A stretch of 64,000 nt of DNA, from assembly GCA_035999765.1 (NCBI GenBank), contig CP108521.1, positions 4,774,001-4,838,000 on the forward strand, given 5' to 3'. Shown piece after piece: positions 8,405 to 17,354 of the stretch (position 1 is its first letter; each line of letters starts with the position of its first letter). A program made the translations under genes and the position numbers. This DNA comes from Streptomyces sp. NBC_01231. GTDB lineage: Bacteria; Actinomycetota; Actinomycetes; Streptomycetales; Streptomycetaceae. A model generated the notes under the pieces. That model worked only from the letters and a program-made list of their open reading frames with translations, was not told the origin of the DNA and did no database searches.

Positions 8405-9174
8405 TCCACGCGAATCCCCAGAGACCCCGCCAACACCGGTGCCAGATCCAGCAGTTGAGCCGGACTGATGACCGCCCCCGCCAGCCGCTCAACCCCTCGC
8501 GCGATCTCCAGTGACGCGGCCCCCCGCAGATCGACGTCCCGGAGGGTCGCCCCGGTGAGGTCCGCCCCCTTCAGCGCGCAGTCCACGAACTCCACCCGCT
8601 CCAGCCGGGCACTCCCGAAGTCCGGCTCGACCAGGACGCAGCTCTCGAAGACGACGTCTGTGAGCCGGGCCGTCCGCAGGTTCATATAGTCGATCTTGCC
8701 GCCGCGGATCAGGACCCGCTCCAGGACGGCTCCGTGCAACTGGACCCCGCCCATGCGGGCGTCGACCACCTCCACGTCCCGCAGGGTCGCCTCCGCGAGG
8801 TCGGTGCCCACACCCCGCGGGCCGGTGAGAACAGAGTCCAGGAACCGGGCGCGCGTCAGACGGGTCTCGTCCAGCGCGCACCCCGCCAGCGCGCAGTCCA
8901 TGAAGCGGGCGCCCCCTCCGTCCTGCCCGGCGAAGTCCGCCTCCCGGAACTCCAGCCCGTCATAGTCCCCGTCCGGCTCCAGCTCCCCGCCGTCGAACGG
9001 ATCCAGGGGCGGCAGCCGCACCTCCGGCCGCCGCGCCGCCTTCACCCCGGAACCCCCAGAACTTCCAGAACCCCTGGAGCCCCCGACACCCCTGGCACCG
9101 CCGACACCGCCCGACCCACCACTTCGACCACGCCCAGCACCCCCACCACTCCCAGCCGCCGCTCTCCTCGCCAT
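8398..9174 (-). CDS. Pentapeptide-repeat protein
   Basis: 258 residues from ATG 9174 (MARRAAAGSGG, preceded by a GGGGG ribosome site); an upstream start at 9237 would add 21 residues. Residues 1-65 are a Gly/Ser/Arg-rich tail with low complexity. From about residue 75 the protein is built of A(D/N)LxX pentads: ARFLDSVL, TDLAEATLRDV, VQLHGAVLERV, MNLRTARLTDVVFES, ARLERVEFVDCALKGADLTGATLRDVDLRGA, predicting a right-handed quadrilateral beta-helix. Such proteins act by shape, for example as DNA mimics or scaffolds; no enzymatic residues are expected. No toxin or gyrase neighbour is present. Confidence 0.85.
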   Translation of the reverse strand: MARRAAAGSGGGAGRGRSGGSGGVGGARGVGGSRGSGSSGGSGVKAARRPEVRLPPLDPFDGGELEPDGDYDGLEFREADFAGQDGGGARFMDCALAGCALDETRLTRARFLDSVLTGPRGVGTDLAEATLRDVEVVDARMGGVQLHGAVLERVLIRGGKIDYMNLRTARLTDVVFESCVLVEPDFGSARLERVEFVDCALKGADLTGATLRDVDLRGAASLEIARGVERLAGAVISPAQLLDLAPVLAGSLGIRVEG

Positions 9175-9315
9175 GCCCCCATGCTGCACCCCCGCACTGA
9201 CAATCGCCCCGACCTGCGAAAACGCCGCCCATGTCACATTCCAGGCCTCAGATCAGTCGTATCCACAGAACAGAAAACAAGAAAGGCGCCCCCCACCCCG
9301 AGGGAGACCACAGAC

Positions 9316-10476
9316 ATGCACCGCATCACCGTCATCGGCGGCGGCTTCGCCGGACTGACCGCGGCCATCACCGCAGCCGAGGCGGGCGCCAAGGTCACCA
9401 TCCATGAGGCCCATCACACCCTCGGCGGGCGGGCCCGGACCGCCGAGGGCCCGTACCGGACGAACGACGGGCCACACGCCCTCTACAACGGCGGCCCGCA
9501 CTGGGCCTGGCTCCGGCAGCGCGACCTGATCGGACCGCTCGCCCCCATCCCCCCACTCGAAGCGGCCCGACTGCGCCTGCGCCACAAGGGCGCACTGCGC
9601 CGCACCCCGCCCTTCGCCATGCTCAGACTGCTGCGCCCCGGTGCCCGGCAGGCACCCGTCGACGTCGACTTCCTGACCTGGGCCACCGAACAGGCCGGCA
9701 AGGAGGGCGCCCGGGCCGCCGCCAACTACTCCGCCGTCGCCCTCTTCCACCACGACCCGGGCGCCCTGTCCGCGGCGTTCGTACAGGAACGCCTGCGCCG
9801 CGCCACCAAGCTCCCGCCGGAGGCCCACTATCCGCGCGGCGGCTGGGGCACCCTCATCGACCGGATGGCCGCGCGGGCCTGGAACCTGGGGGTCCGCATG
9901 GAGACGCTCTCCCGCGTCGACACCCTCCCCACCGACACACCGGTCATCGTCGCCACCTCCCTCGACGCCGCCCGGCGCCTGTTCGGCGACGACTCGCTGA
10001 CCTGGACCAGCGGTCGCACGACACTCCTCGACCTCGCCGTGCGCAGCCGGCGCGGGGACGCGTTCGCCGTGTCCGACCTCGACTCCCCCGGCTGGATCGA
10101 ACGGTTCACCGCCCAGGACCCGTCCCTCGCCCCCGCCGGCGAGCAGCTCCTCCAAGGACAGATCCCCCTCGCCCCGCACGAGACGAAGACCGACGGCGTC
10201 ACGCGCGCGGAACAGCTGCTCGACCTCGCCTTCGAGGGCTGGCGCGAGCGCGTCACCTGGCGACGCGAAGCCATCGCGAACGGCCGCACCGGGGCCGTCG
10301 ACCTGCCCGGCACCAGCTGGCGCGACCGGCCGGCGATCGACCGCGGTGACGGCGTCTTCCTCGTGGGCGACCAGGTCGCCGCCCCCGGCGTGCTGTCCGA
10401 GGTGTCCTTCAACAGCGCCCTCACCGCGGTCTCACTCGCGCTCGGCCACCACACCCTTGACCTCAAGCATGCTTGA
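9316..10476 (+). CDS. FAD-dependent amine-oxidase/phytoene-desaturase-like oxidoreductase
   Basis: 386 residues. The ATG at 9316 follows AGGGAGA (9301-9307). The start MHRITVIGGGFAGLTAAITAAEAGAKVTIHEA is the GxGxxG dinucleotide-binding fold with the closing acidic residue, followed by LGGRART, the second FAD signature of phytoene dehydrogenase/amine oxidases. The C-terminal GDGVFLVGDQVAAPGVLSEVSFNSALTA is the third FAD contact. It should oxidise or isomerise a lipophilic substrate; no carotenoid genes lie nearby, so the pathway is unknown. The stop codon lies inside a 36-bp perfect palindrome. Confidence 0.85.
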   Translation: MHRITVIGGGFAGLTAAITAAEAGAKVTIHEAHHTLGGRARTAEGPYRTNDGPHALYNGGPHWAWLRQRDLIGPLAPIPPLEAARLRLRHKGALRRTPPFAMLRLLRPGARQAPVDVDFLTWATEQAGKEGARAAANYSAVALFHHDPGALSAAFVQERLRRATKLPPEAHYPRGGWGTLIDRMAARAWNLGVRMETLSRVDTLPTDTPVIVATSLDAARRLFGDDSLTWTSGRTTLLDLAVRSRRGDAFAVSDLDSPGWIERFTAQDPSLAPAGEQLLQGQIPLAPHETKTDGVTRAEQLLDLAFEGWRERVTWRREAIANGRTGAVDLPGTSWRDRPAIDRGDGVFLVGDQVAAPGVLSEVSFNSALTAVSLALGHHTLDLKHA

Positions 10477-10487
10477 GGTCAAGGGTG
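10452..10487. promoter_or_regulatory. 36-bp perfect palindrome with a SoxR-type core
   Basis: An unbroken inverted repeat centred between 10469 and 10470; each arm is 18 bp. The inner 18 bp, CCTCAAGCATGCTTGAGG, has the same CCTCAAG-N4-CTTGAGG half-sites and spacing as the SoxR operator, and TTGACC sits at its edge as in MerR-type promoters. However, it lies over the stop codon of the upstream gene and between convergent genes, where a bidirectional terminator (15-bp stem, GCATGC loop) is the simpler reading. No -10 element is visible on either side. Confidence 0.6.
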
Positions 10488-10604
10488 GGCGATGACCTAC
10501 ACCCTCACCTTCGGCGGCCTCCGCCTGCTCAAGACGGCCGCATCGCCGACCGGCCGTCGGCCGCCCCCGCCTTCCGCTCGGCCCACCGACGGGCAGCCCG
10601 GAGG

Positions 10605-13600
10605 TCAGCTCACGACCGCCCGCGTGGCACCGCTCACCGCCGACCCGTCCACATGACCGGTCCGGTGCGCGATCGCCTTCACGGTGATCTTCTTGGCCTT
10701 CTGCGCCGGCTTCAGCACCAGCGAGGACGTCGTCGCCCCGCTGATCGCCCGGCCGTCGGCGTACCACTGGTGCGCGTACGAGGTCGGCGCCGGACTCCAC
10801 GTCCCCTTGGACGCCTTGAGCGTCCTGCCGACCTTCGCCGTCCCGCTGATCACCGGCATCGTGGACGCCTTGGGCGCGGCGCCCTTGGCCACGGTCACCG
10901 CCGCCGAGGTCGCCGACCCGCTCTGCCAGCCGACCTTGACCGCGGTGACGGTCACGGTGAGCTTCTTGCCCGCCATCGACGCCGGGAGGGTGTACGCCGA
11001 CGCGGTCGCCCCGCCGATCGCCGTCCCGTTCGCCTTCCACTGGTACATGTAGGAGGACGGGGTCGCCGACCAACCACCGGGCGCCGCCGTCACCTTGGCG
11101 CCCACCTTGGCCGTGCCGGTCACCTTGGGGGCGGCCGTGTTCTCCAGCCTGGGCTGGGATGTCACGGTGAACGTGCCGCGCTGGTACTCCCAGCCGCGGG
11201 TGAGCACGCCGACGTTCCAGGCGCCGGTGGCCGCGCCCGTCAGGTCGAGGGTCGCGGTCACCGTCCGGTTGTCCGCGGAGACCGAGTCCGCCTGAGCCGT
11301 GATCGTCTTCCCGGCCTGGCTGAGCCGGACCGTGACATCCGGGCCGAGCGCGGTGCCGGTGACCGTGAGCCGCACCTTGCCGCCGGCTGCCCCGATGTCC
11401 GGGCTGACGGCGGTGACGGCCGTCCGCTCCGTGCCGCACGGCGCGGACGAGCAGGTCAGCTTGGCGCTGTAGGCCGTCCCGGACGCCTTCTCGGGCAGTC
11501 CCAGCAGGAACACCGTCGGCGTGCTCTGCGAAGACGAGCCGAGGGCGTCGCAGTCGTAGCCCTCGGGGATGTAGTGCGTACAGCCGTTGGTCCAGGTGGA
11601 CGTGTTGTACAGCACCGGTACCGCCGTACCGGTGGCGCCGGTGGTGTCCTTGATATCCAGCTCGAACCGGTCGAACCCGGCGGTCGGCAGCGCGGCGCAG
11701 ACCGCGGTGTGCGACTCGTCCAGCGTGCCGGTGACCGGCCCGTACCCGTACGCGACGGACGGCACCTTCACGCACTCGGGCGCCGGCCCGTCGGCGGTCG
11801 CGACCCGCAGGGCGTCCAGGCGGTACTCGGACGCCGCCTTCTGCGTGGCCGGGGTCTGCACGAGGACCTGGTGGGTGGTGGACCCGGTGACCGCGCAGGG
11901 GCTGTTTCGGAAGGAGCACTCCACGCGGCCGCCCCCGCCGACGACCGCGCTGTTCGCGGTGCCAAGGGCGTCCCGCACGTTGACGTGCACGACGTCGGTG
12001 GCCGCACCGGTGGTCACCTGATGGCAGTCGAGCCTGCCGGGGACGCCGTACCCGCTCTTCACCGACGGCCCGCCGACCTTCGCCGCCGCGGTCTTCACGC
12101 AGCCCGCCGAGGAGGCGCTCGCGGTGACGTCCCGCCGGGTCAGGGTGTACTTGGCGGCCTCGTCCCGTCCGGTCACCAGCACCGTGTGCGCCTTGCCCGG
12201 CGTCAGCGAGCAGAGGGTCCAGCCGTTGGTGGTGGCGTAGCGGTCACAGACCCGCTTGCCGTCGGAGTCGAGCACCGAGAACCCCGCGGCCGCGGCCCCT
12301 GAGGTGGCGATCAGCTGGAAGACCTCGGTGGCCGTGTGCGTGGCGGCCGGAATGCCCAGGCAGTGCGAGAAGACGCCGTCGCCCGTGATCAGGTCTGCCT
12401 TCGCGCCGCCCTCGGTGAAACTGCCGGCGGGCAGCACGGCGCAGCCCTCCGCGACGTCGGTGCGGTGCAGGGCCACCGCGTACCGGCCCGTCGCCGAGTC
12501 GCCGCTGTCCTCCGTGTGCACCAGTGCCCGGTAGGGAGCCGTGCCGGTGAGCGCGCAGTCGCCGCCCCGGAGCGCCTCCGCGTCGCACTGCTGCCTGCCG
12601 TCGCGGTCCAGGACCTCCACCTCCGGGGTCAGCCCGGCCGAGGAGTTCGAGGTGAGCGCGGCGATCCGGGCACCCTGCGGCGCGGACAGCGCCAGGCAGT
12701 CGTACTGCCCGACCGTGCTCAACTCCCCCTTGTGCAGGCCCGTCCCGGTCGCCACGCACCCGGCGTCCGAGGAGCGGTCGAACACGACCAGCCGGTCGCG
12801 CGACAGAGCGAAGGACGAGGAATCGAGGACGGCGGTGTAGGTGCCCGCCTCGGGGATCCGGCAGGGGTCGGTGCCGGACCGGCACACGGTCAGGCCGTCG
12901 GCGTCGTACACGGTGACCGCGCTGACGGACCGGTCCTCATCCACGGAGTGCACGGTGTACGGGCCCGCCTCACCAGCGGTGAACGTGTAGCAGCGGTCGC
13001 CGCTGAAGTCCTGCGGCTCCAGGGCGCCGTAGGGCCTCACGGCGGCGGTGGCACAACCCTGCGGGTCGTTGAGCCGACGCACCTGCAGCGCGTACTGGGC
13101 GGGGAAGCCGCTCTCCGCGTAGGAGACGCTGGACAGCACCCGGTAGGGGCCGTCGCCGGGCAGGACGCAGCTGTCCTCGCCGTCCTCCGGGAAGTGCTCG
13201 CAGATGCGGGCGCCGCTCGCGTCGGTGATCCAGGCGACCGAGCTGCCGTACACCTTGGTGCTCTGCGTCAGCCGGATCCGCTCGCCGGACCGGCCGTCGA
13301 ACCCCTGGCAGTCCACCGCCAGGGGGCTCGCCGAGCTACGGATGACCGCCGGCTGGTCCCAGCCGGTGCCGACCGGGTCCGCGCAGCCGACGGTCGCCGA
13401 GCCGAGGGGAACGACGGTGAGCTCCGTGTTCTCCTCGTCCACCCAGCCACTGTTGACGACCTTGACGGTGTACGTGCCGGCCGCGGGAACCTCGCACCAG
13501 CCCTCGGAGCGGTACTCGTCGTCGAAGCAGTCGATCTCGGTCCCGTCGACGGCGAACATCTGCGCGTACGCGTTGTTCTGGCTGTCGTCCAACGTCATCA

Positions 13601-13874
13601 GATGCAGACCCGCACCGGTGGCCGTCACCGTGAAGCAGGCGTTGCTCTGGGCCGCGACGGTCGCCTTGCCGACGGCGTCCCCCGGGTCACCGAACGGCGC
13701 GAGCGCGAGCGGCGCGCACTCCGGATCGTCGGCGGCCTGGGCGGGACCCGCCCCCGTCACGACGGTCAGCATTGAAGCGAGCAGTACCACGAAGGCGGCG
13801 AGGGCGGAGAGCGCGGCGAGCGGGACGGCCCGCCGCTCCGGTCTCGAATGCGGACAGGACTGGTCGTCGGACAT
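10605..13874 (-). CDS. Large secreted protein with C-terminal Ig-like repeats
   Basis: 1089 residues. Signal peptide with a long charged head (MSDDQSC...ERRAVPLAALSALAAFVVLLASM, cleavage near GPAQAADD). Residues 50-790 are about seven to eight repeats of a 90-residue beta module, each with a Cys pair and the phrase (C)xVPxAGTYTV/xCRIPEAGTYTAVL, resembling bacterial pre-peptidase or galactose-binding-like C-terminal domains. From about 810 there is an IPT/TIG-like domain (TAVSPDIGAAGGKVRLTVTGTAL), then two copies of a 90-residue Ig-like repeat (TGTAKVGAKVTAAPGGWS and SGTAKVGRTLKASKGTWS, each followed by YxYQW). No enzyme motif or LPxTG anchor is visible. It is probably an adhesive or structural surface protein, unlinked to neighbours. 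Confidence 0.75.
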   Translation of the reverse strand: MSDDQSCPHSRPERRAVPLAALSALAAFVVLLASMLTVVTGAGPAQAADDPECAPLALAPFGDPGDAVGKATVAAQSNACFTVTATGAGLHLMTLDDSQNNAYAQMFAVDGTEIDCFDDEYRSEGWCEVPAAGTYTVKVVNSGWVDEENTELTVVPLGSATVGCADPVGTGWDQPAVIRSSASPLAVDCQGFDGRSGERIRLTQSTKVYGSSVAWITDASGARICEHFPEDGEDSCVLPGDGPYRVLSSVSYAESGFPAQYALQVRRLNDPQGCATAAVRPYGALEPQDFSGDRCYTFTAGEAGPYTVHSVDEDRSVSAVTVYDADGLTVCRSGTDPCRIPEAGTYTAVLDSSSFALSRDRLVVFDRSSDAGCVATGTGLHKGELSTVGQYDCLALSAPQGARIAALTSNSSAGLTPEVEVLDRDGRQQCDAEALRGGDCALTGTAPYRALVHTEDSGDSATGRYAVALHRTDVAEGCAVLPAGSFTEGGAKADLITGDGVFSHCLGIPAATHTATEVFQLIATSGAAAAGFSVLDSDGKRVCDRYATTNGWTLCSLTPGKAHTVLVTGRDEAAKYTLTRRDVTASASSAGCVKTAAAKVGGPSVKSGYGVPGRLDCHQVTTGAATDVVHVNVRDALGTANSAVVGGGGRVECSFRNSPCAVTGSTTHQVLVQTPATQKAASEYRLDALRVATADGPAPECVKVPSVAYGYGPVTGTLDESHTAVCAALPTAGFDRFELDIKDTTGATGTAVPVLYNTSTWTNGCTHYIPEGYDCDALGSSSQSTPTVFLLGLPEKASGTAYSAKLTCSSAPCGTERTAVTAVSPDIGAAGGKVRLTVTGTALGPDVTVRLSQAGKTITAQADSVSADNRTVTATLDLTGAATGAWNVGVLTRGWEYQRGTFTVTSQPRLENTAAPKVTGTAKVGAKVTAAPGGWSATPSSYMYQWKANGTAIGGATASAYTLPASMAGKKLTVTVTAVKVGWQSGSATSAAVTVAKGAAPKASTMPVISGTAKVGRTLKASKGTWSPAPTSYAHQWYADGRAISGATTSSLVLKPAQKAKKITVKAIAHRTGHVDGSAVSGATRAVVS

Positions 13875-14124
13875 CGAATCCCCCCTGGATCATCGGTCGT
13901 TGGGCGATATTCGCACACAGGTGTGACACAGCACTCGCGAGTATCGGGGCTGCGGTGACCGGAGCGGCGAGATACCGCTCACCCGTCCCGACTGTGGGAA
14001 CTGCTGGTGGACCGGCTCGCCGTGGCTGACACACCATCCGGGCGGGCAGCCGGGGTCTTCCGGCCCGGCTGCCGGCCCGCGGCGTCGCTTCTGGTCTCAG
14101 CGCGTCCTCAGCGCCCCTCGCCCC
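13875..14124. other. Intergenic 250 bp
   Basis: Holds the promoter side of the 1089-residue secreted protein gene (minus strand), including a CACAC-AG-GTGTG inverted repeat at 13914-13925, and the terminator hairpin of the rhomboid-like gene. No gene is seen. Confidence 0.5.
14045..14073 (-). terminator. Hairpin terminator of the rhomboid-like gene
   Basis: GGCAGCCGGG (14045-14054) pairs with CCCGGCTGCC (14064-14073), loop 9 nt, about 50 bp past the stop of the minus-strand gene. Confidence 0.6.
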
Positions 14125-14766
14125 TCACCGAAGCCCCGGTCTCACACCGATTCCGACCGTCCGCCCGCTGACCAGCGGCCGGCACCCGAACCCGATCAAC
14201 ACGGAGACGAAGTGTCCGAGATCGGTGAAGGTGCGCCCGGTCACCAACGGCACCCCGTAGACGAGGAGTACGGCAACCGCGTACGGATACCGCCATGGCA
14301 CCGGAATCCGGTAGGTGAGCACGGCGACCACCCCCGCCAGCGCGTAACTCACCCCGATGTCCAGGGTGTCGACCGCCGACGCGGGCGCCATCCCGTGCCG
14401 GATCCCCCACAGCAGCGCCCCCTCACTGATCAGCGAGGCCCCCACATGGGCGGCCACACACACCACCAGCCAGCGCGCGGTCCCCAGCCACCGCTCGGCG
14501 GGCGCGTGGAACACGGAGTAGAGGACGGCGTACGGCAGCCAGAGCCCGCCGTCGATCCACATCGCGCTGGCGACCAGCACCCGTACCGGATTGTTCGACA
14601 GCTCATGGATGTTGGTCGACCGCTGCCGCAGGAACTCCAGCTCGAACTCCGGCGACATGGAATGCATCGCCGCCGTCGTCCCGAAGAGGACCAGCAGCCA
14701 GACATAGGTGCCGGGGGCGCTACGGACGTACGTCCACACCCTGTGGAAACCCCGCTTGAGGCGCAT
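14125..14766 (-). CDS. Rhomboid-like multispanning membrane protein
   Basis: 213 residues from ATG 14766; an upstream ATG at 14811 would overlap the divergent kinase start, so the shorter form is preferred. Five to six hydrophobic segments: YVWLLVLFGTTAAMHSM, VRVLVASAMWIDGGLWLPYAVLYSVF, ARWLVVCVAAHVGASLI, VDTLDIGVSYALAGVVAVLTY, YAVAVLLVYGVPLV, and the C-terminal helix. Glu-Gly (SEGALLWG), Asp and a conserved DIGVSYAL stand where active rhomboids have GxSG, so the serine position can be read as GVSYA, but the catalytic His is unclear. It is best called rhomboid-like with unknown protease activity. Confidence 0.7.
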   Translation of the reverse strand: MRLKRGFHRVWTYVRSAPGTYVWLLVLFGTTAAMHSMSPEFELEFLRQRSTNIHELSNNPVRVLVASAMWIDGGLWLPYAVLYSVFHAPAERWLGTARWLVVCVAAHVGASLISEGALLWGIRHGMAPASAVDTLDIGVSYALAGVVAVLTYRIPVPWRYPYAVAVLLVYGVPLVTGRTFTDLGHFVSVLIGFGCRPLVSGRTVGIGVRPGLR

Positions 14767-14800
14767 GAACTGATTCACCCACACGAGTAGAGTCCGCGCC

Positions 14801-15688
14801 GTGATTGACATTCCGGAGGAACTCGCTGCCTCTCAGGCGAAGTACAACGGAGAGGCAGGGCGGGCCTTCATCGCGCGCCTGCCAGAGCTGGCGGCTGATT
14901 TCCTGGACCGCTGGGAACTGAGGCGCGACGGCCGGCCCATGCACGGAGTCAGCGCCCTCATCCTGCCGGTCGTCCGCGCGGACGGCACCGACGCCGTGCT
15001 CAAGCTCCAGCTCCTGGACGAGGAGAGTGCCGGCGAACCAGTCGCCCTGCGCGTCTGGAACGGCGACGGAGCGGTACGCCTCCTCGACCACGACGAAATC
15101 ACCGGCACCATGCTCCTGGAACGCCTGGACCCGGCCCGCATGCTGTCGCGGCTCCCCGACTCCCGTGCGGCCGCCCTGGTCATCGCCCGGCTGCTGGCCC
15201 ACCTCACCGGGCACCCGGCACCACCGGGCCTGCGCCGCCTCGCCGACATCGCGCAGGGGATGCTCGACGAGACCCCGCGGGCCCTGACGCATGTCCCCGA
15301 TCCCGAGGCCCGCCACCTGCTCGCCGACTGCGCGGCAGCCGTACGCGAGGTGATCGACGACCCCGGCGACCGCCTCCTGCACTGGGACCTCCACTACGAG
15401 AACGTCCTCGCCGCCGACCGCGCCACCTGGCTCGCCATCGACCCAAAACCGCTGGCCGGCGACCCCGGCTTCGACCTCCTCCCCGCCCTCGACAACCGCT
15501 ACGACCCCGCCGAGATCCGCTGGCGCTTCGACGCGATGACGGAGGTCCTGGGCCTCGACCGCGACCGGGCCCGCGCCTGGACCCTGGGCCGCGTCCTGCA
15601 GAACTGCCTGTGGGAGATCGAGGACGGCCGCCTGCTGGAGCCGGAACAACTGGAAATCGCCAGCCGCCTGCGCGACCACACCACCTAG
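14801..15688 (+). CDS. APH(6)-family aminoglycoside/hydroxyurea phosphotransferase
   Basis: 295 residues from GTG 14801. The opening DIPEELAASQAKYNGEAGRAFIARLPEL is the typical start of the APH(6)/streptomycin kinase family. The catalytic loop reads LLHWDLHYENVLA (H-D-N triad of the kinase fold) and the metal-binding part LAIDPKPLAGDPGFDLLP. The family transfers phosphate from ATP to an aminoglycoside such as streptomycin; chromosomal copies are common in Streptomyces without known substrates. Its start is close to the divergent membrane protein. The GNAT gene follows after 10 bp, so they probably form one transcript. Confidence 0.85.
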   Translation: MIDIPEELAASQAKYNGEAGRAFIARLPELAADFLDRWELRRDGRPMHGVSALILPVVRADGTDAVLKLQLLDEESAGEPVALRVWNGDGAVRLLDHDEITGTMLLERLDPARMLSRLPDSRAAALVIARLLAHLTGHPAPPGLRRLADIAQGMLDETPRALTHVPDPEARHLLADCAAAVREVIDDPGDRLLHWDLHYENVLAADRATWLAIDPKPLAGDPGFDLLPALDNRYDPAEIRWRFDAMTEVLGLDRDRARAWTLGRVLQNCLWEIEDGRLLEPEQLEIASRLRDHTT

Positions 15689-15698
15689 CCTGACCCCC

Positions 15699-16184
15699 AT
15701 GATCCGCACCGCCACCCCCGCCGACGTCCCCGCCCTCCGCACCCTCATCCGTGAACTCGCCGACTACGAGCACGCCCTGGAGGAAGCCAAGGCCACCGAG
15801 CAACAACTCCACGACGCCCTCTTCGGCGACCACCCGACGACCCACGCCCTCATCGCCACCGACGACACCACGGACGAACCGATCGGCTACGCGATCTGGT
15901 TCCTGAACTTCTCCACCTGGCGCGGCGTCCACGGCATCTACCTGGAGGACCTCTACGTCCGCCCCACCGCCCGAGGCGCCGGCCACGGCAAGGCCCTCCT
16001 CACCGAACTGGCCCGCATCTGCGTCGACCGCGGCTACGCCCGCCTGGAATGGGCCGTTCTCAACTGGAACGCCCCCGCCATCGCCTTCTACGAGGCCCTG
16101 GGCGCCCGCCCCCAGGACGAGTGGACCGTGTACCGGCTCACAGACGAGTCGCTTGTGAAGGTGTCGCGCATGACATCTCACTGA
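15699..16184 (+). CDS. GNAT-family acetyltransferase, diamine-acetyltransferase type
   Basis: 161 residues. IRTATPADVPALRTLIRELADYEHA is the typical N-terminus of spermidine/spermine (SAT)-like acetyltransferases. Motif A is LYVRPTARGAGHGKALLTELARIC with LEDLYV immediately before it, and motif B is LEWAVLNWNAPAIAFYEALGARPQDEW, which closely follows the SAT1/thialysine acetyltransferase group. It should acetylate a small amine or a thialysine-like amino acid. Ten bases behind the APH-type kinase gene; the pair would modify small amino compounds by phosphorylation and acetylation, a tempting but unproved link. Confidence 0.88.
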   Translation: MIRTATPADVPALRTLIRELADYEHALEEAKATEQQLHDALFGDHPTTHALIATDDTTDEPIGYAIWFLNFSTWRGVHGIYLEDLYVRPTARGAGHGKALLTELARICVDRGYARLEWAVLNWNAPAIAFYEALGARPQDEWTVYRLTDESLVKVSRMTSH

Positions 16185-16203
16185 ACGGGCACGGCTCACT
16201 GGC

Positions 16204-17331
16204 GTGAGCATCACTGGAACGAGCCCCACGAACACGCCCCCCTTCATACCCGGCCTCGAACTCTCCCGCCGGTTCTACGCGGAAGCCGTACGCCCCTTAC
16301 TGGAGGAGGCCGCCCCCGGAATCCCCCACTCCGCCGCCCGCATCGGCAGCGGCTCCGAAGTGCTCGGCTTCGACACCGCCCGCTCGGCGGACCACGAATG
16401 GGGCCCCCGCCTCCAGCTGTTCCTCCGCCCCCGGGACGTCTCCCGGCACTCGGGCCGCATCAGACACATGCTCGCCGAACACCTCCCGAAGACCTTCCAC
16501 GGCTACCCCACCCACTTCGCCCCCACCGACGAGACCCGCGACATCCGCGTCATGCGGGCCACCGACGGCCCCGTCCACCACCGCGTCGAAGTCACCCACG
16601 TCTCCTCCTGGTTCACCGCCACCCTGGGATTCGACCCGACCTCTCCCCTCACCCCGGCCGACTGGCTCGCCACCCCCACCCAGCTCCTCGCCGAGGTCAC
16701 CGCCGGCGCCGTCTTCCACGACGGCCTCCACGTCCTGGCCCCCGCCCGAGCCGCCCTGCGCTGGTATCCCCGCGACCTCTGGCTCCACATCCTGGCCTGC
16801 CAGTGGCAACGCATCTCCCAGGAAGAAGCCTTCGTCGGCCGCTGCGGAGAGGTCGGCGACGCACTCGGCTCCGCCGTCGTCACCGCCCGCCTGACCCGGG
16901 ACCTGATGCGGCTGTGCCTCCTCATGGACCGCCGCTACCCGCCGTACAGCAAATGGCTCGGCAGCGCCTTCGCCCGAACCTCCGCGGCCGACCGCCTCAC
17001 CCCGTCGCTCGTCGCCGCCCTCGCCGCCACCGACTGGCACACCCGCGAGTCCCACCTCGCGACGGCCTACGAGACCGTCGCCGACCTCCACAACCAGCTG
17101 GGCCTCACCGACCGCGTGGACCCACACACCCGCCCGTACCACGCCCGCCCCTTCCAGGTCCTACAAGCGGAACGCTTCACCCACGCCCTCCGCGCCCGCA
17201 TCACGGACCCCGCCATCCGCTCCCTCCCCCTGACCGGCGCCGTCGACCAGTACATCGACAGCACGGAGGTACTGAGCCGGCCACAGACGGCCCGAGATGC
17301 CGCCGCGGGCATGCGAAAGCCCAGGCCATAA
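16204..17331 (+). CDS. DUF4037-domain protein (nucleotidyltransferase-like), with TTA codon
   Basis: 375 residues from GTG 16204. The opening block FIPGLELSRRFYAEAVRPLL and ARIGSGSEVLGFDTARSADHEWGPRLQLFL match the DUF4037 family, in which GSGSEVLGFDxxxSxDHxWGP resembles a nucleotidyltransferase GSxxxGxxxxxSDxD site; the substrate is unknown. C-terminal helices (about 160-370) include WLHILACQWQRISQEEAFVGRCGE. Codon 32 is TTA (16297-16299), the rare bldA-dependent leucine codon, so translation may be restricted to late growth. It follows the GNAT gene by 20 bp and may be the last gene of a three-gene operon. Confidence 0.8.
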   Translation: MSITGTSPTNTPPFIPGLELSRRFYAEAVRPLLEEAAPGIPHSAARIGSGSEVLGFDTARSADHEWGPRLQLFLRPRDVSRHSGRIRHMLAEHLPKTFHGYPTHFAPTDETRDIRVMRATDGPVHHRVEVTHVSSWFTATLGFDPTSPLTPADWLATPTQLLAEVTAGAVFHDGLHVLAPARAALRWYPRDLWLHILACQWQRISQEEAFVGRCGEVGDALGSAVVTARLTRDLMRLCLLMDRRYPPYSKWLGSAFARTSAADRLTPSLVAALAATDWHTRESHLATAYETVADLHNQLGLTDRVDPHTRPYHARPFQVLQAERFTHALRARITDPAIRSLPLTGAVDQYIDSTEVLSRPQTARDAAAGMRKPRP

Positions 17332-17354
17332 CAATCCTGACCTGGGCTTCTCGG

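Noticed and set aside
10492..10653. 53-codon frame starting just after the 36-bp palindrome
   Set aside because: It begins with ATG and could be driven by a SoxR-type promoter, but it overlaps the end of the minus-strand secreted protein gene and has no family likeness or ribosome site.
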